DNA of 64,000 nucleotides from Alphaproteobacteria bacterium (GCA_030424975.1 JAUHVY010000002.1:744001-808000), one strand, 5' to 3'. Shown: positions 26,284 through 36,121, numbered from the stretch's first letter. A program made the numbers and translations. Notes: generated from the sequence alone by a model not told the origin.

Positions 26284-27510
26284 ATGATGGTAGATTTTAA
26301 CAAGGTGGGGTATAGCGGCAGCGGAACAAGCCGTGATATCATGGATGTGTGGGATAAGCATTCAAGACCCAGACCATCAGAAGACTTCTACAGTAGTAAT
26401 TATAATTCAGACACATCTTTATCCGGCGCTTTTGCGAAGGCTGACCCTATTTATGGCGATCAGACACAAACGTTCAATCAGGCTGCTGCCGATCAGGAAG
26501 CGCCGAAAGAATCCTTAATGGAGAAAATGTATCCAGGCAAGGATTATGGCGGGCCAAAGGTTGAGACAAATACATTAAAACGTGATGCATCAAAAGTTGT
26601 GACTGATGGTGCTGTTGTTTCCAGAAAAGCCAATATGGCGATGGAAGATACCAAAGAACAAATCCAAACATTCAAAGATGATTTTAAGCAAGCCCGTAAA
26701 GAAGCATTGGATGCAATGAAAGAATCTGCGCAAAGTATGGATATTCCGCTAGATCAGGCGTTTGATTCACTTGTTCCGGACGGTTCTGCGGGTAAAGCTC
26801 AGGCGGCTATGTATTTAGGTCTTGAGCTAAGTACTCAGGGTTTGGGCTCCATGGTGACTGCGCCAGGTAAGGCGGCATATGTATCACAGGAATTAAGTAA
26901 GGAAGATAAGAAGTTATCGCCTGAACAACAAAAAGCGTTGCTTGAGGATATGTCAAAGAATCTTCAAGCGTCTCGCGCTGCACCGGCTGATACACGTGCG
27001 GAAGGCGGAAGTGCGCCATCTGTTCCGACAGATACGAAGGCCGAAGAAATTGCTTGGGAAAATATGGAAGCCGATGATTTAAAAGAACTTTTGGCGGCCG
27101 ACCCTGAGGGTGAAGATCAACCTGAGCTTGAGCAATTAATGACTTTGGAAGAAGATCTGGATGAGGTTCTTGATAACCACCGTTTTGTTTCTGAGCATTA
27201 TCATGAAATGGGTGATCTGGTACAAAAAGGTATTGCCCTTGAGGCGACAGATCAAAGTCATGCGGTGAAGGAAACTCTCAATGAGGCGACGGTAGCCGTT
27301 GATGCACCTGCCGTTGAGCTTGCCAGCCAATCATTGAACGGCATTGTGCGTTTGGATACAAATGCAACCACTATTGATCAGGTTGTATTTGCCAGTGTTG
27401 ATGACATTTCCACGAAAGTTGATGACTCTAAGCTGGATCACGACATTTTGGCGCACGAATTGCAGCAGCATATGGCTAGAGAAATAGCCCCGGGGATGGG
27501 ATCAATCTAA
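26284..27510 (+). CDS. hypothetical acidic soluble protein
   Basis: A protein of 408 residues from the ATG at 26284 (a GTG at 26242 would add 14 residues). It is rich in Asp, Glu, Lys, Gln and Ala, with no signal peptide or membrane segment, a probably disordered N-terminus (GYSGSGTSRD) and long helical stretches later. I do not recognise a family. It has its own terminator. Base composition is like the chromosome, not the adjacent element. Confidence 0.7.
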   Translation: MMVDFNKVGYSGSGTSRDIMDVWDKHSRPRPSEDFYSSNYNSDTSLSGAFAKADPIYGDQTQTFNQAAADQEAPKESLMEKMYPGKDYGGPKVETNTLKRDASKVVTDGAVVSRKANMAMEDTKEQIQTFKDDFKQARKEALDAMKESAQSMDIPLDQAFDSLVPDGSAGKAQAAMYLGLELSTQGLGSMVTAPGKAAYVSQELSKEDKKLSPEQQKALLEDMSKNLQASRAAPADTRAEGGSAPSVPTDTKAEEIAWENMEADDLKELLAADPEGEDQPELEQLMTLEEDLDEVLDNHRFVSEHYHEMGDLVQKGIALEATDQSHAVKETLNEATVAVDAPAVELASQSLNGIVRLDTNATTIDQVVFASVDDISTKVDDSKLDHDILAHELQQHMAREIAPGMGSI

Positions 27511-27531
27511 TAATTTAAAAATATGATTATT

Positions 27532-27559
27532 AAAGCCGTAAATTTACGGCTTTATTTTT
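27532..27559 (+). terminator. rho-independent terminator
   Basis: A perfect 11-bp inverted repeat, AAAGCCGTAAA/TTTACGGCTTT (27532-27553), followed by ATTTTT. Because its centre has no loop bases, the hairpin will open by a few pairs at the tip. It ends the gene at 26284-27510. Confidence 0.85.
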
Positions 27560-27652
27560 GTTTGATTAAGTTTTCTCAATTCATTTGTTGAAACGAAATA
27601 ATCATGTATTATATTCACTCGAGAATATTGAGTAAATAATTGGAAATATAAC

Positions 27653-28708
27653 GTGTCTGAATTACCATCCGCCGACCGTGTTCAAAAGATCGCAACTGAA
27701 GCGTTTACCCATATTAAAAAATGGGGTCTGATGCCCACGCCTGAAAATTATGAATTATGGTTTATTTACAGTTCAGAATCTGAACCGGAAATGAATAAGG
27801 TCGTTGATACGATAATTAAGCGAAATAAGGGATATATTTCTGACACTGAATGCTACAATATTTTCAATGACTTTCTGAGCGGCAATCGTGAAGAAAAAAG
27901 TGTTCAGCAGGCCGGTGATCAAATTCAAAAAACCATCGAAGATGTAAATGATGTTGTCGTATCGGCGAAAAAACGTGCGGAAAAATATGGCGGTAGCCTC
28001 GCAAAGGCAAATAAAGATTTAGCCTCAAATAAAAGTAAAGAAGAGATCGGGAAGATACTGGAAGGTGTCGTGACCGACACCGAAGACATGATTGCGCGTA
28101 ATGATGAGCTGGAAAAAATGCTAAAAGATTCTTCACGCGTTGTTGAAGATATGCGACGTGATTTGGAAATTGCACGTAAGGAAGCAATCACGGATAGTTT
28201 GACCGGATTATCGAATCGTAAGGGGTTTGACAAACAAATATCAAAACTGATTGATCTGGCCAGAGAAGATCAGTCTCATCATTTTAGCATTATTCTGCTC
28301 GATATTGATCATTTCAAAAACTTCAATGATACGTTTGGTCACCAAATTGGTGATCAGGTTTTGAAATTGGTTGCCCGAACCCTTAAGGAAGGGGTAAAGG
28401 GGCGTGATGTCGCCGTTCGTTATGGTGGAGAGGAGTTTGCTATCCTTTTGCCTGAAACTGACATTCAAGGCGGTTTAAAGGTTGCTGAGCTTCTGCGTAA
28501 AGAGGTTGAGAAAAAAGAAGTTGTGAACCGTACATCAGGTAAAGCAATCGCCAAAATCACATTATCTGCAGGGATTACGGAATACAGACCTCCTGAGCTG
28601 AAGGATGATTTGATTGCGCGTGTTGATGCTGCGCTATACAGTGCAAAAAATGCAGGACGTAACCGTGTTGTTGCAGCGCCTTCTGCCGATTCTGAAAAGT
28701 CAAAATAA
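27653..28708 (+). CDS. diguanylate cyclase (GGEEF)
   Basis: A 351-residue protein with a C-terminal GGDEF domain carrying an intact active site GGEEF (258-262), so it should make cyclic di-GMP from two GTP. The inhibitory I-site, normally RxxD five residues upstream, reads KGRD (249-252), so product inhibition may be weak. The N-terminal 130 residues (WGLMPTPENYELWF) form a helical domain that I have seen in other alphaproteobacterial cyclases, followed by a coiled coil (about 140-185). The start is a GTG at 27653; no in-frame ATG gives the conserved N-terminus. Confidence 0.93.
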   Translation: MSELPSADRVQKIATEAFTHIKKWGLMPTPENYELWFIYSSESEPEMNKVVDTIIKRNKGYISDTECYNIFNDFLSGNREEKSVQQAGDQIQKTIEDVNDVVVSAKKRAEKYGGSLAKANKDLASNKSKEEIGKILEGVVTDTEDMIARNDELEKMLKDSSRVVEDMRRDLEIARKEAITDSLTGLSNRKGFDKQISKLIDLAREDQSHHFSIILLDIDHFKNFNDTFGHQIGDQVLKLVARTLKEGVKGRDVAVRYGGEEFAILLPETDIQGGLKVAELLRKEVEKKEVVNRTSGKAIAKITLSAGITEYRPPELKDDLIARVDAALYSAKNAGRNRVVAAPSADSEKSK

Positions 28709-28780
28709 CCATCCCCGTTATTCACAATATTTCCGCCTAATGTCCTTGCATCAGGCGGTTTATCATGCCTATCTATAGCT

Positions 28781-31012
28781 ATGCAGAACTTATTTGAAAT
28801 TGAAGAAGAGCGTCCCGCCATGCATTATCCATATCTTGACGGGCTAAATGCCCCGCAACGTGATGCCGTGGAAACATTGGACGGTGCGCTATTGGTTTTG
28901 GCGGGTGCGGGTACGGGCAAGACACGTGTTCTAACCACGCGTCTTGCACATTTATTGAATACGGGAAAGGCATATCCGTCACAAATCTTGGCCGTGACCT
29001 TTACGAATAAGGCTGCGCTCGAGATGAAGGAGCGGATCAGTGCAATGATGGGCGGACGCCCCGTTGAGGGCTGGTGGCTTGGCACATTCCACTCACTCGC
29101 CGCGCGTATGTTACGCCGTCATGCTGATCTTGTCGGGCTTGGCAGTAATTTCACCATTATTGATCCGGATGATCAGGTCAGGTTATTAAAACAATTAATG
29201 GAAGCCGATGGCATTGATACGAAGAAATGGGCGCCGCGCGCCTGTATCGGTATTATTGATCGGTGGAAAGATCGCGGTTTATTACCCAGCCAAGCGCCTG
29301 TCGATGATGCATCCGATGTCGCAGATGGAAAAATGATCAAGATGTATACGCAATATCAACAACGTCTGCGGGCCGTAAATGCATGCGACTTTGGTGATTT
29401 GCTGTTGCATATGATTACAATATTAAAGAACCCTGAGAACAAAGCGGTGCTGGAAGATTTTCATGCTCGTTTTCGCTATATCATGGTTGATGAATACCAA
29501 GATACCAATGTCGCGCAATATCAATGGCTCAGGTTGCTCGCAAAGGGATCAGGAAATATTTGTTGTGTCGGTGATGATGACCAATCCATTTATGGTTGGC
29601 GCGGCGCAGAGGTTGGCAACATCCTGAAATTTGAAAAAGATTTCGAAGGCGCAAAAATTATACGTCTTGAGCAAAATTACAGATCGACCAATAACATTCT
29701 GAAAGCATCAGGCGCAGTGATTTCCAATAACGGTTCACGTTTGGGTAAGACCCTGTGGTCGGAGCAGGGCGATGGCGCCCTCATAAAATTATGCGGCCTA
29801 TGGGACGGTGAAGCAGAGGCGCGTTGGGTCGGTGAACAAATCGAGCAGTTACAGCGCGGCGCATATGGCGATCATGACGCGTCACCCTTGTCGCAATGTG
29901 CGGTTCTTGTACGAACGGGTTTCCAAACACGCGAATTCGAAGAGCGATTTATAAAACTTGGTGTTCCATATAAGGTTATTGGCGGCCCTCGATTCTATGA
30001 GCGGATGGAGATTCGAGACGCGCTGGCTTATTTTAGGGTTGTATCCCAATTTGCAGATGATCTGGCGTTCGAACGTATTATTAATACCCCAAAACGCGGC
30101 ATCGGGAACACAACAGTAAACACGTTACATGCTTATGCCCGTGCCAAAGGCATTAGTTTGCACGGCGCGATAATGGATTTAACGCAGACAGATGAGTTTC
30201 GTGCCAAGACAAAGGGCATGTTGATGAAAATCCTTGATGATTTTGATCGTTGGCGTTCGATGATGGATAACACCAATCATGCGGAGCTGGCGGGACTGAT
30301 TTTGGAGGAATCCGGTTATATGGATATGTGGAAGCGCGATAAATCCGCTGAAGCACCGGGGCGTATCGAAAACCTGAAGGAATTGATCGGCGGGATGCAG
30401 GAATATGGCTCCATGCAGGATTTTCTGGAACATGTCGCATTGGTTTTAGAGAATCAAGATGCAAGCGGCGGTGAATATGTGACCCTGATGACCCTGCATG
30501 GTGCAAAGGGACTTGAATTTGATAATGTGTTCCTGCCCGGATGGGAAGAGGGGTTGTTTCCCTCTCAGCGATCTATGGATGAGAGCGGCATGAAGGGGCT
30601 GGAGGAGGAGCGCCGCCTTGCCTATGTCGGGATCACGCGTGCGCGCAATCGGGTCTTTATTTCGCATGCGGGATCACGTCGCATGTACGGGAATTGGGTG
30701 AATGCTATTCCGTCACGTTTTATCGATGAAATTCCAAAAGAGCTTGTTGATGTGACAAGCCAAAGCGGCATGATGCGGGCGGGGCGTTCACGTCATTGGG
30801 ATTCAAGCGGATTTACACCAAAGGCCAAAACCGCCCCACAGGAGCGCAAAGTGCAAACCGCCAGCGGTAATGTGCTTGCGCGTGGTGATCGTATTTTCCA
30901 TGATAAGTTCGGCTATGGCAAAATCATTAATATTGACGGTCATAAATTGGACATCGCATTTGAAAAAAGCGGCACAAAACGTGTCATGGATAGCTTTGTC
31001 GAAAAAGTTTAG
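28781..31012 (+). CDS. uvrD: ATP-dependent DNA helicase UvrD/PcrA
   Basis: A 743-residue superfamily 1A helicase. Walker A is AGAGTGKT (41-48), the Walker B motif is in VDEYQDTN, motif III is in GDDDQSIYGWRGA, and motif VI is AYVGITRARNRVF. The last 60 residues (RGDRIFHDKFGYGKI) form the small Tudor-like RNA-polymerase-binding domain typical of UvrD and PcrA. It unwinds DNA 3' to 5' in nucleotide excision and mismatch repair. The gene follows the cyclase by 72 bp and ends five bases from a convergent gene. Confidence 0.95.
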   Translation: MQNLFEIEEERPAMHYPYLDGLNAPQRDAVETLDGALLVLAGAGTGKTRVLTTRLAHLLNTGKAYPSQILAVTFTNKAALEMKERISAMMGGRPVEGWWLGTFHSLAARMLRRHADLVGLGSNFTIIDPDDQVRLLKQLMEADGIDTKKWAPRACIGIIDRWKDRGLLPSQAPVDDASDVADGKMIKMYTQYQQRLRAVNACDFGDLLLHMITILKNPENKAVLEDFHARFRYIMVDEYQDTNVAQYQWLRLLAKGSGNICCVGDDDQSIYGWRGAEVGNILKFEKDFEGAKIIRLEQNYRSTNNILKASGAVISNNGSRLGKTLWSEQGDGALIKLCGLWDGEAEARWVGEQIEQLQRGAYGDHDASPLSQCAVLVRTGFQTREFEERFIKLGVPYKVIGGPRFYERMEIRDALAYFRVVSQFADDLAFERIINTPKRGIGNTTVNTLHAYARAKGISLHGAIMDLTQTDEFRAKTKGMLMKILDDFDRWRSMMDNTNHAELAGLILEESGYMDMWKRDKSAEAPGRIENLKELIGGMQEYGSMQDFLEHVALVLENQDASGGEYVTLMTLHGAKGLEFDNVFLPGWEEGLFPSQRSMDESGMKGLEEERRLAYVGITRARNRVFISHAGSRRMYGNWVNAIPSRFIDEIPKELVDVTSQSGMMRAGRSRHWDSSGFTPKAKTAPQERKVQTASGNVLARGDRIFHDKFGYGKIINIDGHKLDIAFEKSGTKRVMDSFVEKV

Positions 31013-31017
31013 CGCGC

Positions 31018-31746
31018 CTAATGTGTTTGACCGTTATTGAACTTTAGCTTGCCCGCCGCGCGGATTGGGCCGTAACCGTCCTTTTGGGCGATGACAACAA
31101 TGCCGTCCATATTTTCTTTTGGAATATTGAACCGTAGCATCGTTTCATTGCCGTCCCATGCCCCTAAATTCAGGTAAGATGTAACTGGCGTGGTGTATTT
31201 AATTTTACGGCCGCTGTTTTCGCCTCCGCCAATCGATAGGTTAATCGAATCGATATATCCGAATGCCCATAAATGGTATTTCGCTTTTTGCGCCTTTGGC
31301 AGAATGTAATGCACCTGATTTGCGCCGTATAATTTCATACGGATATTTTGGATGGGGTCTTTCTGTGCGCGTGTTATCGCGGCGAGTGCTTTATTGGAAT
31401 TTGAACCGACGAAGCCGGGGGCGCCATTTACAATCATTTGCGGCGTGTATATTTGCTGTGATCCGCTTATAGCGCTATATCCGTGTTGGCGAACATCACA
31501 AAATTGTTGTGATAGCTTGTCCGACCAATGCGGGCCGTTCCAATATTCAACATGACACGCTAATGTGATTAGGTTGTCATTATCAGAGAGTTTGTCGAGT
31601 AGGCGATCCGCCGGTGGGCAAGAGGAGCATCCTTGCGATGTGAATAATTCAATCACCGTCGGTGCTTTATCTTCTGCTTTTGCGTTTGTAAGCGGGAGAG
31701 TAAATGCGACGGCTAAGGCTGATAATGCTAAAAATTTTCTTTTCAT
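31018..31746 (-). CDS. secreted DUF1223 (thioredoxin-like) protein
   Basis: A 242-residue exported protein. The signal peptide runs to about residue 24 (MKRKFLALSALAVAFTLPLT, then NAKA). The mature protein starts with VIELFTSQGCSSCPPADRLL, the DUF1223 signature with a CxxC in a thioredoxin-like position. The family is common in alphaproteobacteria and has no established function. I use the ATG at 31746 because it begins the signal peptide; seven more residues are possible upstream. Confidence 0.9.
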   Translation of the reverse strand: MKRKFLALSALAVAFTLPLTNAKAEDKAPTVIELFTSQGCSSCPPADRLLDKLSDNDNLITLACHVEYWNGPHWSDKLSQQFCDVRQHGYSAISGSQQIYTPQMIVNGAPGFVGSNSNKALAAITRAQKDPIQNIRMKLYGANQVHYILPKAQKAKYHLWAFGYIDSINLSIGGGENSGRKIKYTTPVTSYLNLGAWDGNETMLRFNIPKENMDGIVVIAQKDGYGPIRAAGKLKFNNGQTH

Positions 31747-31945
31747 AAATCTATATTCGGATGTCATTGCAATTTCGTTTCATACAACAGTAATAGAAAT
31801 GAAAAGGTCAGGCAAAGAAATAGTTTTGCACCGGAATGCGCCGTGTCAACTTTTCCCCTGAAAACCTTTGGGTTTTGGTTGCATGACATTGCGTTCTGAT
31901 CTAAATTTCATCATATTGATGACATCATAACAACAGGTAGAAATT

Positions 31946-32911
31946 ATGGCGCGAAATTATAAGATTGCGACGGTTTTTGGTGGTACAGGCTTTGTCGGCA
32001 GACAGATCGTCAGGGAGTTAGCGGCACGCGGTGTCGTGGTAAAGGTTGCAACGCGCTTTCCGGAGAGTGCTTATTTTTTAAAGCCGTATGGCGCTGTTGG
32101 TCAGGTCGTACCCGTTGCCTGTAATTATGCGGATTCCACATCCGTTCATGAAGCGATAAAGGGCGCGGACTTCGTTGTGAATTGCATCGGTATTTTGTAT
32201 GAACGCGGCAAAAAATCAAAGTTTCAGCGCATGCATGTTGATGTGCCGGCAATGATTGCGAAGGCTTGTGCTGATGAGAACGTAGAACAGTTTGTGCATG
32301 TTTCTGCACTGGGGTGTGATGTCGGCCAGTCGAATTATGCCAAAACTAAATTAGAAGGTGAGCACGCTGTGCAATCTAATTTCGCAAAAGCGGTTATTCT
32401 GCGCCCGAGTGTGGTTTTCGGCGAGGATGATAATTTCTTTAATATGTTTGCAGAATTGGCCCGATATGTACCGTTCTTGCCGTTGATTGGCGGTGGTAAA
32501 ACGAAATTCCAACCCGTTTATGTTGGTGATGTTGCGGATGCAGCCATAGGCGCATTATATGATTATTCCGGTAAATATAGCGGATCTGTTTATGAGCTTG
32601 GTGGCCCTGAGGTCGTTGACTTTAAAGGTGTTTATGAGCGCTTGTTCAAATATACAGGGCGTGAGCGTAGATTGGTGAATTTGCCGTATTGTGTTGCGAG
32701 GTTCGAGGCAGCATTCTTAAGCTTATGGCCGCGTCCTCTTTTGACGCGTGATCAGGTGGAAAGCTTGAAGACAGATAATGTTGTTGCGGAAAATGCGAAG
32801 ACCCTTGCAGATTTTGGCATTAACCCGACGTCAATGGATACAATATTGCCGGGATATTTATCACGATATCGTGCAGGCGGCGGGCGTTTTAATACGCAAA
32901 CAACAGCATAA
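31946..32911 (+). CDS. NAD(P)-binding protein, complex I NDUFA9-like
   Basis: A 321-residue extended short-chain dehydrogenase with the nucleotide-binding motif GGTGFVG near the N-terminus and NYAKTKLEGE, an atypical YxxxK. It resembles the NDUFA9 accessory subunit of respiratory complex I, which alphaproteobacteria share with mitochondria and which binds NADPH structurally without turnover. The Hxs element or other mobile DNA is not nearby. surA starts 16 bp downstream. Confidence 0.88.
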   Translation: MARNYKIATVFGGTGFVGRQIVRELAARGVVVKVATRFPESAYFLKPYGAVGQVVPVACNYADSTSVHEAIKGADFVVNCIGILYERGKKSKFQRMHVDVPAMIAKACADENVEQFVHVSALGCDVGQSNYAKTKLEGEHAVQSNFAKAVILRPSVVFGEDDNFFNMFAELARYVPFLPLIGGGKTKFQPVYVGDVADAAIGALYDYSGKYSGSVYELGGPEVVDFKGVYERLFKYTGRERRLVNLPYCVARFEAAFLSLWPRPLLTRDQVESLKTDNVVAENAKTLADFGINPTSMDTILPGYLSRYRAGGGRFNTQTTA

Positions 32912-32927
32912 CCAAAGGATGTTTTTT

Positions 32928-33887
32928 ATGAAACGAATTCTACGGACTATCATTTTTGTTGCACTCGGATCGAGCACTTTTGTTGCTGCGCCGACACAAT
33001 ATGTTCATGCAGCAAATACCCAAGAGATTGTCGCAGTTGTGAACAGTGATGCCGTTTCGTTGAGGGATTTAAATCGTCGTCTGAAATTGGTTATGATTTC
33101 ATCAGGATTACCGAATAAGGCGGATATCCGCGATAAATTGACACCACAAGTTCTGGATACGTTGATTAATGAAAAGATTATGTTGCAAGAGGCCAAAAAG
33201 CAGGGCGTAGAGGTGACGCAAGGCGATATTGAGGCAGGTTTTGCACAGGTCGCACAGCAAAATAATATTCCTGCTGACAAGTTTAAGAAAATGGTGTCGG
33301 CTAGTGGTATCGATATTAATACCATGTATGACCAGATTCGTGCGCAGGTCGCGTGGTCAAAGGTTGTGCAAAAAAGCTTGCGTCCGAATGTTTTGATTTC
33401 AGATCGTGATATTGAAGCAGCACGTGAGCGCATGGAAGCCAAGGTCGGCACAACAGAATTTTTAGCAGCAGAAATTTTCCTCCCCTTTGACGATGAGAGT
33501 AAGGAAGCGCGTGTTAAGCAATTAGCGAACAGATTATATTCTGAAACGCGTAGCGGTAAGGCTAGCTTTTTTAAACTGGCGCAGCAATTTTCACGTTCTG
33601 CAGGCGCGATGCAAGGTGGCGATACGGGCTGGATGAATGAAGCGCAGATTCCTGAAGAGATACTTGATGGTCTGAAAAAGGTCAGTAAAAATCAAATCAC
33701 CCCACCGATCAGAACGTTGAACGGGTATCATATTTATTTCTTGCGCGATACGCGTACCCTGAGCGAGGATACATTGCCATCAAATCAGCAAATTGAATAT
33801 TCTTTGGGAACGGAGAGACTGAATAAAGTGCAGCATCGCCGTTTGCAAGATTTACGTTCTGCTTCATTTGTAGACATCCGCGTGTAA
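32928..33887 (+). CDS. surA: periplasmic chaperone/peptidyl-prolyl isomerase SurA
   Basis: A 319-residue exported protein. After the signal peptide (MKRILRTIIFVALGSSTFVA, ending YVHA) comes a SurA N-terminal helical domain (EIVAVVNSDAVSLRDLNRRL), then a single parvulin domain (about 170-280: AQQFSRSAGAMQGGDTGWM). SurA escorts outer-membrane proteins across the periplasm. The SD AAGGA precedes the ATG at 32928; an ATG three codons earlier is also possible. rsmA follows eight bases later. The lptD and pdxA genes often found around surA are absent here. Confidence 0.9.
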   Translation: MKRILRTIIFVALGSSTFVAAPTQYVHAANTQEIVAVVNSDAVSLRDLNRRLKLVMISSGLPNKADIRDKLTPQVLDTLINEKIMLQEAKKQGVEVTQGDIEAGFAQVAQQNNIPADKFKKMVSASGIDINTMYDQIRAQVAWSKVVQKSLRPNVLISDRDIEAARERMEAKVGTTEFLAAEIFLPFDDESKEARVKQLANRLYSETRSGKASFFKLAQQFSRSAGAMQGGDTGWMNEAQIPEEILDGLKKVSKNQITPPIRTLNGYHIYFLRDTRTLSEDTLPSNQQIEYSLGTERLNKVQHRRLQDLRSASFVDIRV

Positions 33888-33895
33888 GCGCCCTG

Positions 33896-34759
33896 ATGAC
33901 CTCGTCGACCTTAAAACAGAGACATGAAGCGGTGGAGGCCTTGCCACCGTTAAAAGAGGTAATTGCCGCACATGGCTTAAGTGCGCAAAAGGCACTGGGA
34001 CAAAATTTCCTGCTTGATCGCAATATAACAGATAAGATTGTCCGTGAAGCCATCGTCCATGATAGTGATGCTTGGGAAGGCGTGCATGCCATAGAAATTG
34101 GCCCAGGGCCGGGCGGTTTAACCCGTTCATTGTTGCTGTCGCCGGCGGCGGACGTTCATGCCGTTGAGCTGGATACGCGCGCTGTTGGTGCACTGCAGGG
34201 GACATGCGATGCGGCAGGCGGTGATTTAACAATTTTACAACATGATGCCATGCGCGTTGACTTGGCCGCACTGGTGCCTGCGCCGCGCGTTATTGTCGCA
34301 AACTTGCCGTATAATATTGCTACGCCGCTATTGGTTGGGTGGTTAAAGCAGACCAGAGCGGAGCGCAGCACTTATCAATCTATGAGTTTGATGTTCCAAC
34401 AGGAAGTTGCGCAGCGTATCACCGCACAGGAAAACACAAAAGCATATGGGCGTTTGGCCGTAATATCACAATGGTTATGCGATGTGCGTATCATGTATAA
34501 TTTGCCGCCATCGGCATTTACACCACCGCCAAAGGTTAATTCATCGGTTGTGTTTTTTAAACCGAAAGCGTTGGCAGGTGATGCGCCGAAATTTGATATG
34601 GTCGAAAAGGTCACCGCCGCAGCATTCAACCAGCGCCGAAAAATGATAAGACAAAGTTTGAAAGCGTATATGCCTGCAATTGAGGCGTTAGGCATTGATC
34701 CGCAAAAACGAGCAGAGAATTTATCGGTTTCTGACTATCTCGCTATCGCTTCTTTTTGA
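33896..34759 (+). CDS. rsmA: 16S rRNA dimethyladenosine transferase RsmA (KsgA)
   Basis: A 287-residue SAM-dependent methyltransferase. The SAM loop is IEIGPGPGGLTRSLL and the catalytic NLPY motif is in VANLPYNIATPLL. AFNQRRKMIRQSL is the C-terminal rRNA-contact helix. The enzyme dimethylates A1518 and A1519 near the 3' end of 16S rRNA and acts as a late 30S assembly checkpoint. It lies in a likely operon with surA. Confidence 0.96.
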   Translation: MTSSTLKQRHEAVEALPPLKEVIAAHGLSAQKALGQNFLLDRNITDKIVREAIVHDSDAWEGVHAIEIGPGPGGLTRSLLLSPAADVHAVELDTRAVGALQGTCDAAGGDLTILQHDAMRVDLAALVPAPRVIVANLPYNIATPLLVGWLKQTRAERSTYQSMSLMFQQEVAQRITAQENTKAYGRLAVISQWLCDVRIMYNLPPSAFTPPPKVNSSVVFFKPKALAGDAPKFDMVEKVTAAAFNQRRKMIRQSLKAYMPAIEALGIDPQKRAENLSVSDYLAIASF

Positions 34760-34803
34760 CAATTGCGTGATTGCGGCGTAAAAACGTGCAAACAGGTGGT
34801 GAT

Positions 34804-35472
34804 ATGAAAAAAGTTAAAGATATAAAATCAAGTTCCCGTGCATGGTGGATGGCTGAAAATCCAGATGCCCTCAGTATTAGTCGTAGTGAGCTTCTGCGTT
34901 CCGATTGGGACGATGTGACAGGCGCTGTCAAGCAAGAGGGTAAAGCGGTTGTTTTGCTCGAGCATAAAGACATGGTTGGCTTGATTGTGCCGCCGTCTTT
35001 TTTGTATGAGCATCATCGTAAAATGCCGCATCTAAGCGAAATGGACCCAATCATGCATATTTCCGTTGACGATTATCGCAACGAGCCGTCTCTGCTTGCG
35101 GGCCATGTTGAAAATGGCGGCAGTGCGGTATTATTGGACCAAGAGGGTAAGCCGGCACTAGCCGTGGTTAGTCGTGGCTTTGCCATTGATATTCAGGCCG
35201 ATGCACAAAGCACAGCCTCATTTAAGGAGCCTATGGCTGCCTTTATGTTTAATGACCGTGCCTTAACGCAAGAGGAGCTTGACGATAAAGGTGATTTAAG
35301 CCAAGAGGAGCTGGATTATCTTGGTGATCTTGCGGGAGATTATATGGCGGCTTTGCCCAAAATGTCAGATTCCGATCTGTTAAAGCTTCAAAAAGCAATC
35401 AGTGCGATGAATATGGCGAGCCAAGACCGCCATGGTATTGACGGTGCGGTTGAATCGCTTTCTTTTGATTAA
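34804..35472 (+). CDS. hypothetical protein with two Phd-like repeats
   Basis: A 222-residue cytoplasmic protein. Two segments look alike and like the N-terminal fold of Phd/YefM antitoxins: GKAVVLLEHKDMVGLIVPPS (about 41-60) and GSAVLLDQEGKPALAVVSRG (about 101-120), each preceded by an amphipathic helix. The C-terminal third is acidic, with a repeated EELD motif. No toxin gene is adjacent. The similarity is judged by eye and may be superficial. I chose the ATG at 34804; a GTG upstream has no support. Confidence 0.6.
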   Translation: MKKVKDIKSSSRAWWMAENPDALSISRSELLRSDWDDVTGAVKQEGKAVVLLEHKDMVGLIVPPSFLYEHHRKMPHLSEMDPIMHISVDDYRNEPSLLAGHVENGGSAVLLDQEGKPALAVVSRGFAIDIQADAQSTASFKEPMAAFMFNDRALTQEELDDKGDLSQEELDYLGDLAGDYMAALPKMSDSDLLKLQKAISAMNMASQDRHGIDGAVESLSFD

Positions 35473-35479
35473 GGGAGGT

Positions 35480-36121
35480 CTACAGGCCGCCTTTTAACCC
35501 TCTTACAAAGTCTGATAAACCGACCATGCGGCGGCGCTTTATGCGCTCTGCATCTAAAATCAGTTGTGCTTTTTGTATCGCTTCGTCAACATCGCGGTTA
35601 ATGATCACATAATCATATTCAGTGTAATGTGACATTTCATCAGCGGCCTTTGACATACGTCCTTGGATATCGGTTTCTGACTCCAATGTGTCGCGCGATC
35701 TATTCCGCAAACGTTTTTCAAGCTCGGCTCTTGCAGGCGGAAGAATGAACACAGTGACCAAGTCTTCACGCGCAATTTCAGAGAGTTGTTGCGTGCCTTG
35801 CCAATCAATATCAAAGATCACGTCCTTGCCACTCGAGAGTGCTTCCTCAACGGGTTTGCGCGGTGTGCCGTAATAATTATCAAACACTTTGGCATGCTCC
35901 AGCATATCGCCGTTATCAACCATTTCACGAAATTCATCGGTGGTCACAAAGTAATAATCCTGTCCGTGGACTTCACCTGCGCGGCGTTTGCGTGTGGTGG
36001 CCGAGATTGAAATCGTCAGGTCATCATTATCTTTTAAAAGAGAGCGCGTAATTGTGGTTTTACCTGCGCCCGACGGGGAGGACATAACATACATCAGGCC
36101 TCGACGTTGAATATTGTTCAA
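35480..36121 (-). CDS. gmk: guanylate kinase
   Basis: A 213-residue enzyme that phosphorylates GMP to GDP. The P-loop is SSPSGAGKTT, and the GMP-binding region shows TTRKRRAGEVHGQDYYFV and DIDWQGTQQL. Length is standard. The nine N-terminal residues before MYVMSS may not be translated; both starts are in frame. It reads toward the Phd-like gene. Confidence 0.96.
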   Translation of the reverse strand: MNNIQRRGLMYVMSSPSGAGKTTITRSLLKDNDDLTISISATTRKRRAGEVHGQDYYFVTTDEFREMVDNGDMLEHAKVFDNYYGTPRKPVEEALSSGKDVIFDIDWQGTQQLSEIAREDLVTVFILPPARAELEKRLRNRSRDTLESETDIQGRMSKAADEMSHYTEYDYVIINRDVDEAIQKAQLILDAERIKRRRMVGLSDFVRGLKGGL

